Shown here piece by piece: positions 27,246 to 37,998 of a stretch of DNA of 64,000 nucleotides. How positions within the stretch are numbered: position 1 is the stretch's first letter; the number at the start of each line of letters is the position of its first letter. Source of the DNA: an uncultured Balneola sp. Its GTDB lineage: Bacteria; Bacteroidota; Rhodothermia; Balneolales; Balneolaceae. Where the stretch lies: contig CAJXQC010000001.1 in assembly GCA_913058495.1 (NCBI GenBank), forward strand, positions 229,936 through 293,935. Reading direction: 5' to 3'. The notes under the pieces are model-generated. The model worked only from the letters and a program-made list of their open reading frames with translations. It searched no databases and was not told the origin of the DNA. A program made the position numbers and the translations under genes.

Positions 27246-28493
27246 CTATTGGGCTACTTGCTTCCAGAAAACTATTCCGCCGGCTTGTTTTCCTGTTTCT
27301 ACTACAGCAATTCTTTCATTGGTTTTCAGATCAATAATATCTACTGACCCGGGTTCTCCACCTATTCCTTCAACTGATAAAAAAGCATATCTGTTATCAG
27401 ATGAAATGGCAACTCCATGAGTCACTTTTCGGCTGTTCTTGACCTTGGCAATTTCTTTTCCTGATTCCAGATCAAAAATACCGGTTGCTCCTTCACCTTT
27501 ATAGCTGGCTACCAGAATTTTACCGTCATGGCTAACTTCTAAGTTATATGGGGCTTTTCCTGATTTAAAACGACGAGTTACTGCCCATTTTTCAGTATCA
27601 ATTTCGATGATCTCATCCGAGCCATTACCTGCTACATAAACGAGTGGCTTTGTAGGATGCGGATCTGCCCATGTTGGTTTTACTTCCGGCTTTGCATGCA
27701 TCATTTTCATGCTGCTGTCTTTCATGCCGTCCATATCATGACCGGAGTGATCTTCCTTCATTTCATTTTCTTTCTTTGAATGCTCTTCGTGAGTACCATC
27801 TTTCATGTGCTTTTCATGATTCTTTTTATGTTCTTCAGAATCATCAGTGTGGTCTTTCATCTTATCCATTTTCATGGAGCTCTTTTTCAGACTAAGTGTA
27901 CGATTTACCTCCAATCCGGCGGTGTTGATCTCGTAAAGTTCATCAGTCATCATAGAAACATGATACTGTTTGGTACCATCGTCAGTAATTCTGGAGCCAT
28001 GGGGCATTATACCTGTCTTAATATCCGTAATTACTTCCATATAGTCTGGGTCTACAACTGAAACTGTACTTGGAACCATATCACCGTGAAGGTTAAAGTT
28101 GACAACATATAAAAGCCCGGTTGATTTGGATATTTCCATGCTTGCCGGAAACATTCCTAAATCTGTTGTAGCTACCAACTCGTCGGTACCTGTTTTATAC
28201 TTCGCCAGCATCCCGTAAGGATTTCCGTGAGCGATCGACAGAAACCAATACTCACCGTCAGGAGAAATGTTTATGCCATGCGGGCCATCTGTTTCTGTTG
28301 GATAACGACCAACTTGTATGGTTTTAGCTATTTCTGCTTTATTAGTTTTTCCATCAAGATGAATTAAATGTACTTCATCCTCTGATTCAGCTGCTACATA
28401 CACATAATAGTCTTGAGAGAAGGATGTAGATGGTACTAAAAGAAATACTAGTATTGCTGTTAGTAAAAATGAAAAGAGCTTATGATTCTTCAT
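27246..28493 (-). CDS. YncE-like beta-propeller protein with His/Met-rich insert
   Basis: 415 residues, signal peptide about 1-26. The rest is a seven-bladed propeller of the YVTN/YncE kind, with repeats such as GPHGINISPDGEYWFLSI, PTKPLVYVAGNGSDEIIEID and KVTHGVAISSDNRYAFLSVE. Between about residues 204 and 268 one loop is replaced by a strongly charged stretch rich in Met, His, Lys, Asp and Glu (for example DHSGHDMDGMKDSSMKMMH), a pattern typical of Cu/Zn/Ni-binding segments. It is probably periplasmic or surface-exposed. Separate terminators on both sides (27193 and 28533) make it an independent unit. Confidence 0.8.
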   Translation of the reverse strand: MKNHKLFSFLLTAILVFLLVPSTSFSQDYYVYVAAESEDEVHLIHLDGKTNKAEIAKTIQVGRYPTETDGPHGINISPDGEYWFLSIAHGNPYGMLAKYKTGTDELVATTDLGMFPASMEISKSTGLLYVVNFNLHGDMVPSTVSVVDPDYMEVITDIKTGIMPHGSRITDDGTKQYHVSMMTDELYEINTAGLEVNRTLSLKKSSMKMDKMKDHTDDSEEHKKNHEKHMKDGTHEEHSKKENEMKEDHSGHDMDGMKDSSMKMMHAKPEVKPTWADPHPTKPLVYVAGNGSDEIIEIDTEKWAVTRRFKSGKAPYNLEVSHDGKILVASYKGEGATGIFDLESGKEIAKVKNSRKVTHGVAISSDNRYAFLSVEGIGGEPGSVDIIDLKTNERIAVVETGKQAGGIVFWKQVAQ

Positions 28494-28532
28494 AAGAGAG
28501 ATAATACTTGTTTAATTTGTTCAAACGTAAGT

Positions 28533-28561
28533 AAAGAAGGAGCCGGTTAAGCTCCTTCTTT
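28533..28561 (-). terminator. Terminator of the tandem propeller genes
   Basis: AAAGAAGGAGC (28533-28543) pairs with GCTCCTTCTTT (28551-28561) around a 7-nt loop, just after the stop codon at 28567 in the minus direction; a short T-run follows on that strand. Confidence 0.75.
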
Positions 28562-28566
28562 TTAAG

Positions 28567-30570
28567 TTAATTTGTTCCCTGAGAAGTACTTTCACCAAGT
28601 TTCAAAGCCCAGATTCCTGAATTCCAATCGGATAGAAAAAGGTAGCCTTTGTAAGGTTGTGGTCCCCAGGTAAATGTTGCATTTGGAATATATGCTTCAT
28701 TGTCAGACGGATAGAAAGATGCGATTTCTCTTCCTTGATCATAAAGATCACCCATCAGCTCACCGGAGATATCAACAACTCTTACACCGCCATTATACAT
28801 AGCAACGTAAAGAATATCACCTTCAACCCAATAGTTATGAGTTCCGGCTTCCGGTACCTGATAACGAGCTACTTCAGCAGGAGAGTCCCAGTCATCAAAC
28901 TTCACAAAATGCAACCATCCCGCAGCTCTGTTAGCACCTTCAGTATCTAAACCATAAGGAAAAGCTTCATCACCACCGATAACATAAAAGTCTCCGGTAG
29001 ATTCACTTTTGAATGGGAACGCTGCATGATTCCATCCACTTGGGTAAGCATAACTTCCAAGCTGTACAGGATTTTCAGGTGAACCACCTGCTCCCGGAAG
29101 ATCAGCGCTTGCATTACTTCCGATATCAACAGCTACAATTCCATCACTCCAGTTAGATGAGTATGCAATTCCGTCCTGAATCCAAACATCATGGATAGAA
29201 TGACTTGGTGTATCCAATTCAAAAACACCAACGGTTTTAGGATTCTTTGGATCATCTATATTGATGATGTCATACTTACGGCCATTGTTCACTGCATACA
29301 CATGATTATCATAAATGAATGTGTTGTGAACTCCGCCGGTTAGGTCCTGAGTATATTCTGAATGAATTTTAACATCACGGGGGTTTGTTACATCCAGAAT
29401 GATAATACCATTCTTACGATCCGAAGCTCCTTCACGAGTTATTACAGCTACTTTTCCATCTTCTGAAACTTTTACATCATTCACGGTACGAGCATCAACT
29501 ACTACAGTATCAATTGGAATGATCTTACTTGGATCCGTTACGTCCCAAAAGATTGCCTCACCGTTTCCACCCCAGGTTCCTGTAACAGCGTAATCTCTAC
29601 CGTCAACGCCCTCCCAAACCCAAAGGTCTGATGTTCTTGTGTGGGTAACAATTCCTTTACCAACTAAAGTTAAAGGTCTCTGAACATTTCTTGGCACCGC
29701 TTTAATTGTAGTGCTTGTTGATTTGTCTCCTGAAGTAGCTACGATGGTAAATAATCCGGGATCGCTGGCTACAAATTTTCCGCTTTGTGCAATCTGAGCA
29801 GAAGCACCTTGTCCTAAATTGTCATCAGGCTCTGCAATATATGTGTATTTGATCGGAGCGTCTCCAACTAAATCTCCCTTATTTGTTTTCGCTAAAGCCT
29901 CGAATGTTACTACGTCGCCCGTGCGGATGGTTTTTCCATCATAATTATGATCGATAACCATTGACGCAATGGGGTTTTCCGAAACCTTGAACTTCCAGGT
30001 AGCTGTCTTGTTTTCAGCTTTTGCAGTAATTGTGAAGTTGCCTTTTTTATGAGCTTTAAGGTTTCCGTATGCATCGATGCTTGCAACATCAGGATTAGAA
30101 CTGGATAACTTTACACCCACATTATCTCTGATTACTCCTGCTTCATCCACAACTTCTGTTTCTAAAGAAATGGTGGTTGTATTATAAAAGTTTTCAGGTG
30201 CGTTCAAAAATGTAACAGCTTTTACCGGAGGATAAGCTACATCAACAGCAAGTGTTGCGCTTATTCTGTCTGCTCTGTTTGCAGTGAGAGTACGTGCAAT
30301 AATTGAAAACTTACCAGATTGAATTGCTTTAACATTCCCATCCGGAGTAACGATCAAAGATCTGCGATTTCTGCTGAAAAATACCAAAGAATCCTGAGTA
30401 GTGTTTCCTTCAGCATCCACTACTTTTGCTGAGATCTTTGTTTCCTCATTTAATTTTAAAGAAAGCATCTCCTTCTCAAAAACGATTTTTTTATCCTGCG
30501 CTTTTGAGTTCACTGCCAGTAAAACGACAGCAAGAACTGCAATTCCTGATATTAAGTTTATTTTTTTCAT
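28567..30570 (-). CDS. Ig-like plus LVIVD-type propeller protein (copy 2)
   Basis: 667 residues with signal peptide (about 1-24). Residues about 30-300 hold three Ig-like/BIG2-style repeats (VTPDGNVKAIQSGKFSIIA, IDAYGNLKAHKKGNFTITA, VASDPGLFTIVATSGDKS). Residues about 305-660 form a propeller of LVIVD type, with repeated phrases such as NGIIILDVTNPRDVKIHSEY and HNTFIYDNHVYAVNNGRKYD. LVIVD proteins are exported and of unknown ligand. It aligns end to end with the gene upstream, from which it is separated by 14 bp; the two are a tandem duplication in one operon. Confidence 0.8.
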   Translation of the reverse strand: MKKINLISGIAVLAVVLLAVNSKAQDKKIVFEKEMLSLKLNEETKISAKVVDAEGNTTQDSLVFFSRNRRSLIVTPDGNVKAIQSGKFSIIARTLTANRADRISATLAVDVAYPPVKAVTFLNAPENFYNTTTISLETEVVDEAGVIRDNVGVKLSSSNPDVASIDAYGNLKAHKKGNFTITAKAENKTATWKFKVSENPIASMVIDHNYDGKTIRTGDVVTFEALAKTNKGDLVGDAPIKYTYIAEPDDNLGQGASAQIAQSGKFVASDPGLFTIVATSGDKSTSTTIKAVPRNVQRPLTLVGKGIVTHTRTSDLWVWEGVDGRDYAVTGTWGGNGEAIFWDVTDPSKIIPIDTVVVDARTVNDVKVSEDGKVAVITREGASDRKNGIIILDVTNPRDVKIHSEYTQDLTGGVHNTFIYDNHVYAVNNGRKYDIINIDDPKNPKTVGVFELDTPSHSIHDVWIQDGIAYSSNWSDGIVAVDIGSNASADLPGAGGSPENPVQLGSYAYPSGWNHAAFPFKSESTGDFYVIGGDEAFPYGLDTEGANRAAGWLHFVKFDDWDSPAEVARYQVPEAGTHNYWVEGDILYVAMYNGGVRVVDISGELMGDLYDQGREIASFYPSDNEAYIPNATFTWGPQPYKGYLFLSDWNSGIWALKLGESTSQGTN

Positions 30571-30584
30571 AGTTGTTTTTGTAA

Positions 30585-32591
30585 TTAGTTACTTGCTGTT
30601 CCCTGAACAGGTTTTAGTTTTATTGCCCATAGTCCTGAATTCATATCAGATACAAATATCATATCCTTATATGGCTGAGGCCCCCACGACATTGGTTGAT
30701 TCGGACCAATTCCTTCATTAACGGCTGGTTTAAATTTTGCTATTTCTCTGCCTTGATCGTATAAGTTGCCCATCAGTTCACCTGAAACATCAACGATTCT
30801 TAGTCCACCTTGATAGTAAGCAACATACATTACGTCATCTTTGATCCAGATATTGTGTGTTCCGGCTTCAGGGACTTCGTAGCGGGCTACTTCTTCAGCT
30901 TCTTCCCAGTTATTTAACTTAAAGAAATGAATCCAGCCTGCAGGAATCCCTCCGGGAAAAGCTTCATCACCGGCAGCGATATAAAAGTTATCGGATGATT
31001 TACTCTTGAATGGAAAAGCTGCATGATTCCAGCCACTCGGATACGTAAAACTTCCTAACATCTTTGGGTTCTCGGGAGAACCACCGATGCTTTCCATATC
31101 TCCACCAAGCTTACTTCCAACATCAACAGCTACAACACCGTCTGACCAGTTTGATGAATATGCAATTCCATCTTCGATCCAGACATCATGAACTGCATGT
31201 CCCGGAGTATCCAGCTCAAACTGACTTACACGGTACGGGTTTTTAGGATCTTCAATATTGATGATATCATATCTACGCCCATTATTGATTGCATAGATAT
31301 GGTTTTCATAAATAAACACGTTATGAACTCCACCCGTTAAACCATCATCAAAACGAGAAAGAATTTCTACATTAGCCGGATCTGTAACATCTAAAATTAC
31401 CAATCCATTTTTTCTGTCAGATGCACCTTCACGAGAGATCACTGCAATTTTTCCATCTTCTGAAACTTTTACATCATTCACCACACGTGCATCAACAGTA
31501 ATAGTATCGATCGCGATCATGTTCTCCGGATCTGTTACATCCCAGAAGAATGCTTCGCCTCGTCCAACGTGTGTACCCGTAGCTGCATAATCTCTGCCGT
31601 CAACGCCTTCCCAAATCCAAAGATCAGAAGTTGGAACGTCTGTTACTTTCGCATTTCCCAGAATCTCAACCTCCCGTTGAACATTTCTTGGATTTATTTT
31701 AACAGTGGTTTCAGCCACTGAACCGGAATTTCTCGCCGCAATTGTGTAAAGTCCGGATTTATTAGCTACAAATTTACCGTTTTGTTCGATTTGGGCAGGA
31801 GCAGCTTCACCTCTGGAATCGTCCGGCCTTGCCGTAAATGAATAAACTATGGGTGCGTCAGATACCACGTTTCCTTTTTTGTCTTTAGCTACTGCTTTGA
31901 GCGTTAAAACGTCTCCTGTTCTGGCAACTTCTTCATTTACAGAAATTTCAACTGAAGCTACAGGATTGGTTATAACTTCGATTTCCTGAGTCTCTGAAAC
32001 TCCTTCAATGGTAGCTGTAATTTTAGCCTTTCCTGTAGACTTAGCATTAATTCTTCCAAACTGATTTATATCCAGCACTTTCGGATTCGAAGATTTGTAA
32101 TCGGAAACTTCCAGATCTTCACGTTTAAAATCTAAAACATCATACACTCTGCTTTCCAATTGAAATGAAGTTCCTGCATATAATTTTCCGGGTACATCAT
32201 TGAACACAATTCTGTCTAATTTGGGATAATTGACTTTAACCTCTACATTTTGCCGCATAACAGAATGATCACCCTGAGCTGTTTTGTATACAATTACAGT
32301 ATAAGTCCCCGGTTCCAGCGCCTTCATTAGTCCACTTCTGGTCACTGACAGAGAACGTCTGGCTCTTGAAAAGAAGATCATAGTGTCAGGTTGAACTTCT
32401 CCTTCAGCGTTTACGAGCATTGCTTTAAGTTGAAGTTCCTGACCTACATCCAAAGTAATAACTTCGGGATCAGTGACAATTTTGAGCCCGTTATCGGCAT
32501 CCTGAGCAACAATCGGAGTCGCAAAAAGACTGAGAATTAATACCGATAAAAAACCGGTTATTCTAAAAAATTTCATGGTAAATGTATTCAA
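30585..32591 (-). CDS. Ig-like plus LVIVD-type propeller protein (copy 1)
   Basis: 668 residues, signal peptide about 1-29. Same plan as its neighbour: three Ig-like repeats (VTRSGLMKALEPGTYTVIV, INQFGRINAKSTGKAKITA, VANKSGLYTIAARNSGSVAE), then an LVIVD-type propeller from about 315. Blocks such as TSDLWIWEGVDGRDYAATGT and GGVHNVFIYENHIYAINNG are nearly the same in both copies, while the first Ig repeat differs more. This suggests the propeller is under stronger constraint than the stalk. First gene of the pair; a 200-bp gap separates it from divergent gcvP. Confidence 0.8.
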   Translation of the reverse strand: MNTFTMKFFRITGFLSVLILSLFATPIVAQDADNGLKIVTDPEVITLDVGQELQLKAMLVNAEGEVQPDTMIFFSRARRSLSVTRSGLMKALEPGTYTVIVYKTAQGDHSVMRQNVEVKVNYPKLDRIVFNDVPGKLYAGTSFQLESRVYDVLDFKREDLEVSDYKSSNPKVLDINQFGRINAKSTGKAKITATIEGVSETQEIEVITNPVASVEISVNEEVARTGDVLTLKAVAKDKKGNVVSDAPIVYSFTARPDDSRGEAAPAQIEQNGKFVANKSGLYTIAARNSGSVAETTVKINPRNVQREVEILGNAKVTDVPTSDLWIWEGVDGRDYAATGTHVGRGEAFFWDVTDPENMIAIDTITVDARVVNDVKVSEDGKIAVISREGASDRKNGLVILDVTDPANVEILSRFDDGLTGGVHNVFIYENHIYAINNGRRYDIINIEDPKNPYRVSQFELDTPGHAVHDVWIEDGIAYSSNWSDGVVAVDVGSKLGGDMESIGGSPENPKMLGSFTYPSGWNHAAFPFKSKSSDNFYIAAGDEAFPGGIPAGWIHFFKLNNWEEAEEVARYEVPEAGTHNIWIKDDVMYVAYYQGGLRIVDVSGELMGNLYDQGREIAKFKPAVNEGIGPNQPMSWGPQPYKDMIFVSDMNSGLWAIKLKPVQGTASN

Positions 32592-32791
32592 GATTGATGT
32601 TTTTTATACAAGACTATAATAAATCAAAAAAATGTGAGAAATAGTATTTTAAGAACAGCTTTTTACGCTTATTTATAATCTATTTTTTGTAATTTTGGGA
32701 GCCTTTCAGGTTAATATCTTGTTTGCAATCCTGAAGCGTCAAAATCGACTTCAATAAAACTCAATTCATAAATATTTAGGAAGCTAGTTTA

Positions 32792-35689
32792 ATGAATATC
32801 AGCTTTGAAAAAGAAACATTTGCACATCGCCATAACGGGAATAATCCTGAAGCAATTACGGAAATGCTCGAAACCATCAAAGCCGGTTCAATTGATCAGC
32901 TGATAGATGAAACCATTCCGGTAAATATTCGCTTACAGGAAAAACTCAACTTACCCAAAGCTCAGAGTGAAGTTGACTTCTTAGCAAATTTTAAAAAACT
33001 AGCTTCAAAGAATAAAATATTCAAATCATACATTGGAATGGGTTATTACGATACTCATGTGCCGAATGTGATCAAGAGAAATATTTTAGAAAACCCGGCA
33101 TGGTACACAGCTTACACTCCGTATCAGGCAGAGATCGCACAGGGAAGACTTGAAGCACTGATAAATTTTCAGACATTGGTAAGCGATCTTACAGGTATGG
33201 AATTAGCCAACGCTTCATTACTGGATGAAGGAACCGCTGCTGCGGAAGCGATGAGCATGTTGCTGGGGCAGAGAAAAGGAGCTAAGCGAAAGGAAGCGAA
33301 TGTAATTTTTGTGAGTGATCGCTGTCATCCTCAAACAATTGATGTACTCCAAACCAGAGCTGAGCCAATCGGCATTGAAGTTGTAGTTGGAGATCATAAT
33401 GAAGTAGATGTAACAGATCCAAAGTTGTTTGCACTGTTGCTGCAATATCCTGCTACAGATGGATCAGTAATTGATTACACAAGTTTGATAGAATCAGCTC
33501 ACGAAAATGCAGTACACGCTGTAGTTGCAGCCGATCTGATGAGTTTAACTTTACTTACACCTCCCGGCGAAATGGGTGCGGATGTTGTTGTAGGAACTAC
33601 ACAAAGATTTGGCGTGCCAATGGGCTACGGCGGACCACATGCAGCTTATTTCGCAACTAAAGAAGATTTTAAAAGACAAATTCCAGGCAGGATAATTGGC
33701 GTAACTCAGGATGCTGAAGGTAAACCGGCTTACAGAATGGCCCTTCAAACCCGTGAGCAACATATCCGTAGGGAAAAAGCGACTTCAAATATTTGTACCG
33801 CTCAGGTTTTACTGGCAGTGATGGCGGGAATGTACGGAGTGTATCATGGACCGAAAGGATTAAAAAAGATCGCATCAAAAATTCATGGTTTGACTAAACT
33901 TACCAAGTCCGGGTTAGAGGCAATGGGCGTTTCTGTGGAAACAGATGTGTTTTTTGATACCATCACTGTTAAAGCTTCTGAAAAGAAAGTTCGTAAGATC
34001 GCAGAAGAGAACGAGATCAACTTCAGATATTTAGGCGACAACAGAATCGGGATTTGCTTTGATGAAGCCAAAGAGCTGGAAGATGTTCAGGAAGTACTTT
34101 TTGTGTTTGCAAAAGCGGAGGGCAGAACTTCAAACTTTGATGTGGTAGCTCATGCAGAAAAAGCGGAAGTAAAATTGCCGGAAGAATTAGCAAGAACTTC
34201 AGAGTATCTGGACCATCCTGTATTCAACTTGTATCATACCGAGCATGAGATGCTTCGGTATATGAAGCGATTGGAAAACAAAGATCTTTCACTGGTTCAT
34301 TCGATGATCTCGCTGGGTTCTTGTACGATGAAACTGAATGCAACAGCAGAAATGATACCGGTTACATGGCCTGAATTTGGTCAAATGCATCCTTTTGCTC
34401 CGGTTGAACAAGCAGAAGGATATACTCAACTTTTCAATGAATTAGATGAATGGTTGAGTTCGTTGACAGGTTTTCATAAAGTTTCTATGCAGCCAAATTC
34501 CGGTGCACAAGGCGAATATGCCGGATTGATGACGATAAGAGCTTATCACCAAAGCAGAGGAGATGATCACAGAAATGTAGCGCTAATTCCGAATTCTGCT
34601 CACGGTACAAATCCTGCAAGTGCAGTAATGGCTGGTATGGATGTAATTGTGGTTGATACAGATAAGCACGGAAATATTTCCATGGATGATCTGGAGGCTA
34701 AGACGGTAAAATACAGCGATCGACTTGCAGCTTTGATGGTTACTTATCCTTCAACTCATGGAGTGTTCGAACATCGTATCAAAGATATTTGTGATCTGAT
34801 CCACGAACATGGTGGGCAGGTTTACATGGACGGTGCAAACATGAATGCTCAGGTTGGTTTGACTAGTCCCGGTTTTATCGGAGCGGATGTTTGTCATCTG
34901 AATCTTCATAAAACTTTTTGTATTCCACACGGTGGTGGTGGACCGGGAATGGGACCGATCGGTGTTGCAGAACATTTAGCACCGTTTTTATCGAGTCATG
35001 CTGTAATCAAAACAGGTGGAGAAAACGGAATTTCTGCTGTTTCGGCCGCGCCTTACGGAAGTGCAAGTATTTTGACAATCTCTTACGCATATATTGCTAT
35101 GATGGGAGAGTCAGGATTGACGGACGCTACCAGAATGGCGATTCTGAATGCTAATTACATCAAAGATATTCTGGACGATCACTATCCGATCCTTTACACA
35201 GGTAAAACCGGTCGTTCGGCGCATGAGTTTATCATTGATTTGCGTCCATTTAAGCAAAGCGCAGGAATTGAAGCAGTTGATCTTGCAAAGCGTTTGATGG
35301 ATTTTGGATTTCATGCACCAACAATGAGTTTCCCGGTTGCAGGAACCTTAATGATAGAGCCTACAGAAAGTGAAAGCAAAGAAGAGCTGGATCGTTTTTG
35401 TGATGCTATGATCGAGATCAGAAATGAAATTCGTGAGATAGAAGAAGGCAAAGCTGATAAAGAAAGTAATGTGCTAAAACATGCTCCGCACACGATGAGA
35501 GTAGTTATGGATTCAGATTGGAATCGTGACTACGATCGTGAAAAGGGAGTATTCCCATTGGAACATCTGCGAGAAAATAAATTCTGGCCAAGTGTTTCCA
35601 GAGTAGATGATGCATACGGCGACCGAAACTTAATGTGTTCTTGTATTCCTATCGATGCTTACGCAATTGAGGAAGTGGAAGGAGAGTAG
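32792..35689 (+). CDS. gcvP: Glycine dehydrogenase (aminomethyl-transferring), P protein
   Basis: 965 residues, the length of the fused homodimeric P protein of the glycine cleavage system. PLP lysine is K707 in [18 protein letters not shown]. Other landmarks: [57 protein letters not shown] and a C-terminal MCSCIPI. It decarboxylates glycine and passes the aminomethyl group to lipoyl-GcvH. The genes for GcvH and GcvT are not nearby. A purine-rich AGGAAG lies before ATG 32792. Transcribed alone from the divergent gap. Confidence 0.96.
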   Translation: MNISFEKETFAHRHNGNNPEAITEMLETIKAGSIDQLIDETIPVNIRLQEKLNLPKAQSEVDFLANFKKLASKNKIFKSYIGMGYYDTHVPNVIKRNILENPAWYTAYTPYQAEIAQGRLEALINFQTLVSDLTGMELANASLLDEGTAAAEAMSMLLGQRKGAKRKEANVIFVSDRCHPQTIDVLQTRAEPIGIEVVVGDHNEVDVTDPKLFALLLQYPATDGSVIDYTSLIESAHENAVHAVVAADLMSLTLLTPPGEMGADVVVGTTQRFGVPMGYGGPHAAYFATKEDFKRQIPGRIIGVTQDAEGKPAYRMALQTREQHIRREKATSNICTAQVLLAVMAGMYGVYHGPKGLKKIASKIHGLTKLTKSGLEAMGVSVETDVFFDTITVKASEKKVRKIAEENEINFRYLGDNRIGICFDEAKELEDVQEVLFVFAKAEGRTSNFDVVAHAEKAEVKLPEELARTSEYLDHPVFNLYHTEHEMLRYMKRLENKDLSLVHSMISLGSCTMKLNATAEMIPVTWPEFGQMHPFAPVEQAEGYTQLFNELDEWLSSLTGFHKVSMQPNSGAQGEYAGLMTIRAYHQSRGDDHRNVALIPNSAHGTNPASAVMAGMDVIVVDTDKHGNISMDDLEAKTVKYSDRLAALMVTYPSTHGVFEHRIKDICDLIHEHGGQVYMDGANMNAQVGLTSPGFIGADVCHLNLHKTFCIPHGGGGPGMGPIGVAEHLAPFLSSHAVIKTGGENGISAVSAAPYGSASILTISYAYIAMMGESGLTDATRMAILNANYIKDILDDHYPILYTGKTGRSAHEFIIDLRPFKQSAGIEAVDLAKRLMDFGFHAPTMSFPVAGTLMIEPTESESKEELDRFCDAMIEIRNEIREIEEGKADKESNVLKHAPHTMRVVMDSDWNRDYDREKGVFPLEHLRENKFWPSVSRVDDAYGDRNLMCSCIPIDAYAIEEVEGE

Positions 35690-35690
35690 A

Positions 35691-35737
35691 GTATTCAATA
35701 ACGAATATTGAATATCCAATTTTGAATATCAAATACT
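35691..35737. repeat. AT-rich GAATAT repeat after gcvP
   Basis: TATTCAAT (35692-35699) is inverted as ATTGAATA (35707-35714), and TTGAATATC occurs twice (35708-35716 and 35722-35730). Clusters of this TTGAATAT kind are common between genes in Bacteroidota. It fills the 55-bp gap to the peptidase gene. Confidence 0.5.
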
Positions 35738-35744
35738 GATTGAC

Positions 35745-37046
35745 ATGAAAGCAATAGTTCTAATAATTTCTTTTTTATTTATACAATCAAATGTGCTTGC
35801 ACAACTTTCTGCAGTTGAAAGTAAACTTGTAGACAGAGTTAATTACAACAATGAGGATGGCTTAGAACTTCTGAAAGAGATCATAGCCATCAATAGTGGA
35901 ACCATGAATTTCGAAGGAGTGAAGCAGGTAGGGGATGTGCTTCGGAAAGAATTCGATGATCTCGGTTTTGAAACAAGTTGGGAAGATGGCTCAGAGTTCA
36001 ATCGTTCAGGTCATTTAATTGCTAAACACTTTGGAAGCGAAGATGCTCCAAAGATTCTTTTGATAGGTCACCTGGACACCGTATTCGAAAAAGATTCTCC
36101 GTTTCAGGAAATGACTATGGTTGATGAAAACACCATGAAAGCTCCCGGTATTGCCGACATGAAAGGCGGAGACGTGATCATGATTCAGGCATTGAGAGCT
36201 TTGAAAGAAAACAATCAATTGAAGGATATGAATATCTGGGTGGTTATGACCGGAGATGAAGAGTACAGTGGATCGCCACTCGAGCTTTCCAAAAAAGCGT
36301 TGATCGATGCGGCAAAATGGGCAGATATTGCCATTGGTTTTGAAAACGGAGATGGAAACCCGGCAACTGCTAATATCTCCAGAAGAGGTTCCATAAAATG
36401 GGAATTGAAAACGGAAGGGAATCCGGCGCACTCGTCTCAGATATTCAGAGAAGACGTTGGTGCAGGAGCTATTTTTGAAGCATCACGAATTTTGAATGCT
36501 TTTTATGAAGAACTCAGATCAGAAGAATTTCTGACCTTCAATCCGGGAATGATCATTGGTGGAACAACCATCGAACATGATGATGTTAATAAATCAGGGA
36601 CTGCATTCGGGAAAGACAATGTGGTTTCTAAAGAAGTAATAATATCCGGAGATCTTAGAGGGTTATCACCGGAACAGGTTGAAAGAGTTAAAAACAAAAT
36701 GCAGGAAATCGTTGCTCAAAACAGACCTCAAACCAAAGCTACGCTAACTTTCTATCCGGGTTACCCGCCCATGGCACCAACCGATGGTAACAGAGAATTA
36801 CTTTCCATTTATTCAAAAGTAAGTAAAGATCTTGGACAAGGAGAGGTTGTAGCAGTAAATCCACTTAAAGCCGGAGCTGCCGATGTTTCTTTTACTGCTG
36901 ACTTTGTAGATATGGCGATCGACGCAGTTGGAATGAGCGGTGCTGATGATCATACTATAAACGAAACCGGACTGATTCCAAAATTCAAAACACAGACACA
37001 ACGAGCAGCGATCTTGCTTCTTAGATTGCAGAATTGGAGGAATTGA
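35745..37046 (+). CDS. M20-family metallopeptidase (CPG2-like)
   Basis: 433 residues with a signal peptide (about 1-19, ending VLAQ). Zinc-site motifs: LIGHLDTVF (His and Asp at the active site), GIADMKGGD (bridging Asp), MTGDEEYSG (catalytic Glu-Glu), and a late His in GADDHTINETG. A dimerisation insert lies at about 190-310. This is the glutamate carboxypeptidase/Xaa-His-type M20 group, which removes C-terminal residues from small peptides or folates. Signal peptide indicates periplasmic use. Distinct substrate not resolvable. Confidence 0.87.
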   Translation: MKAIVLIISFLFIQSNVLAQLSAVESKLVDRVNYNNEDGLELLKEIIAINSGTMNFEGVKQVGDVLRKEFDDLGFETSWEDGSEFNRSGHLIAKHFGSEDAPKILLIGHLDTVFEKDSPFQEMTMVDENTMKAPGIADMKGGDVIMIQALRALKENNQLKDMNIWVVMTGDEEYSGSPLELSKKALIDAAKWADIAIGFENGDGNPATANISRRGSIKWELKTEGNPAHSSQIFREDVGAGAIFEASRILNAFYEELRSEEFLTFNPGMIIGGTTIEHDDVNKSGTAFGKDNVVSKEVIISGDLRGLSPEQVERVKNKMQEIVAQNRPQTKATLTFYPGYPPMAPTDGNRELLSIYSKVSKDLGQGEVVAVNPLKAGAADVSFTADFVDMAIDAVGMSGADDHTINETGLIPKFKTQTQRAAILLLRLQNWRN

Positions 37047-37284
37047 ACTTCCCACAAAGAACTGAAGAACTTTAAACATCCAGTTCAAACCAAGACTATA
37101 AACTTAATTTCTTATTTAGTTCATTTGTTAAAATTTCATCTGTCCATCTCATGCTTATCCAATCTTGTAACTTTGCATTTATAATATAAATATAAAACCC
37201 AGTAAATTACAGGGGAGATTAGTAATTGTTTAATTAAATACTTATTTAATAAGTTTATTATTTACAAATAATCAGAGAGCGTCC

Positions 37285-37980
37285 ATGCATTTACGGATAT
37301 TTTTAACATTTATTTCGGCAGTAATAATAGTTGGAGGGTGTGGATTTATAGGAAATGAGGATGAAGAGCTTACAGAATTAGTTGCTCCGGTAGATGAGCT
37401 TATTCCCCTTGAAGTTGGAAATTATTGGGTATATGAACAATGGTACTTAGACCCGTCCAATACAGATACCGTTCGCGAAGAAGTAATAGGTAAGAGACAA
37501 ATTATAGCCGAAGATATTATAGTAAATGCGTTTGAATCAGTTCGTTTTAGGTATGATACAAGACCTGTAGATGACGCTGTATTACCCATAAAAGCTAATG
37601 GACCGGACGGCCATTACTTTTTAGGCGGATGGGCTAAAGTTGACTCGTTGTATATAAACAATCGAAGATATAAATATCCTGCGAAAGTTGGGGATGCCTG
37701 GAAATCAACGTCTACTATATATGATAGTAAGAATGGTGAATTTTTAATTGGCAACAGCAGAACTATAGAGTTAATAGATACAACAAAAACAGTGGTAACG
37801 CCTGCAGGAACATTTGAAAATTGCTATGTGTATAAAAATAATGATTTTTCACCTACCTCCACACTAACGCATTTTTATTATATCAAACCTACAGTCGGTA
37901 TCATTGGATTAGATTCAATAATAGATGATGAACCAGAGTTATTGGGTCAATGGAGAATTTTAGAATATAAGCTAAACTAA
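37285..37980 (+). CDS. Lipoprotein, unknown (231 aa)
   Basis: The N-terminus ends in VGGCG, a lipobox with mature Cys19. The rest is a beta-rich soluble domain beginning LEVGNYWVYEQWY and containing AKVGDAWKST and TVVTPAGTFENCYVYK; these phrases recur in Balneolota/Bacteroidota lipoproteins of unknown role that look like outer-membrane lipocalin-like domains. Upstream, 37047-37284 is AT-rich and holds no gene. The protease gene starts 18 bp downstream, so the two are probably cotranscribed. Confidence 0.75.
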   Translation: MHLRIFLTFISAVIIVGGCGFIGNEDEELTELVAPVDELIPLEVGNYWVYEQWYLDPSNTDTVREEVIGKRQIIAEDIIVNAFESVRFRYDTRPVDDAVLPIKANGPDGHYFLGGWAKVDSLYINNRRYKYPAKVGDAWKSTSTIYDSKNGEFLIGNSRTIELIDTTKTVVTPAGTFENCYVYKNNDFSPTSTLTHFYYIKPTVGIIGLDSIIDDEPELLGQWRILEYKLN

Positions 37981-37998
37981 TAAATAAACAGAGAAAGA

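Noticed and set aside
32690..32697. TAATTTTG as a Bacteroidota -7 element upstream of gcvP (also TAACTTTG at 37168)
   Set aside because: The TAnnTTTG form fits, but no TTTG -33 element stands about 20 bp upstream, and such short matches are frequent in AT-rich gaps.
36015..36431. 138-codon frame antisense to the M20 peptidase
   Set aside because: Lies wholly within a clear gene on the other strand with intact catalytic motifs.
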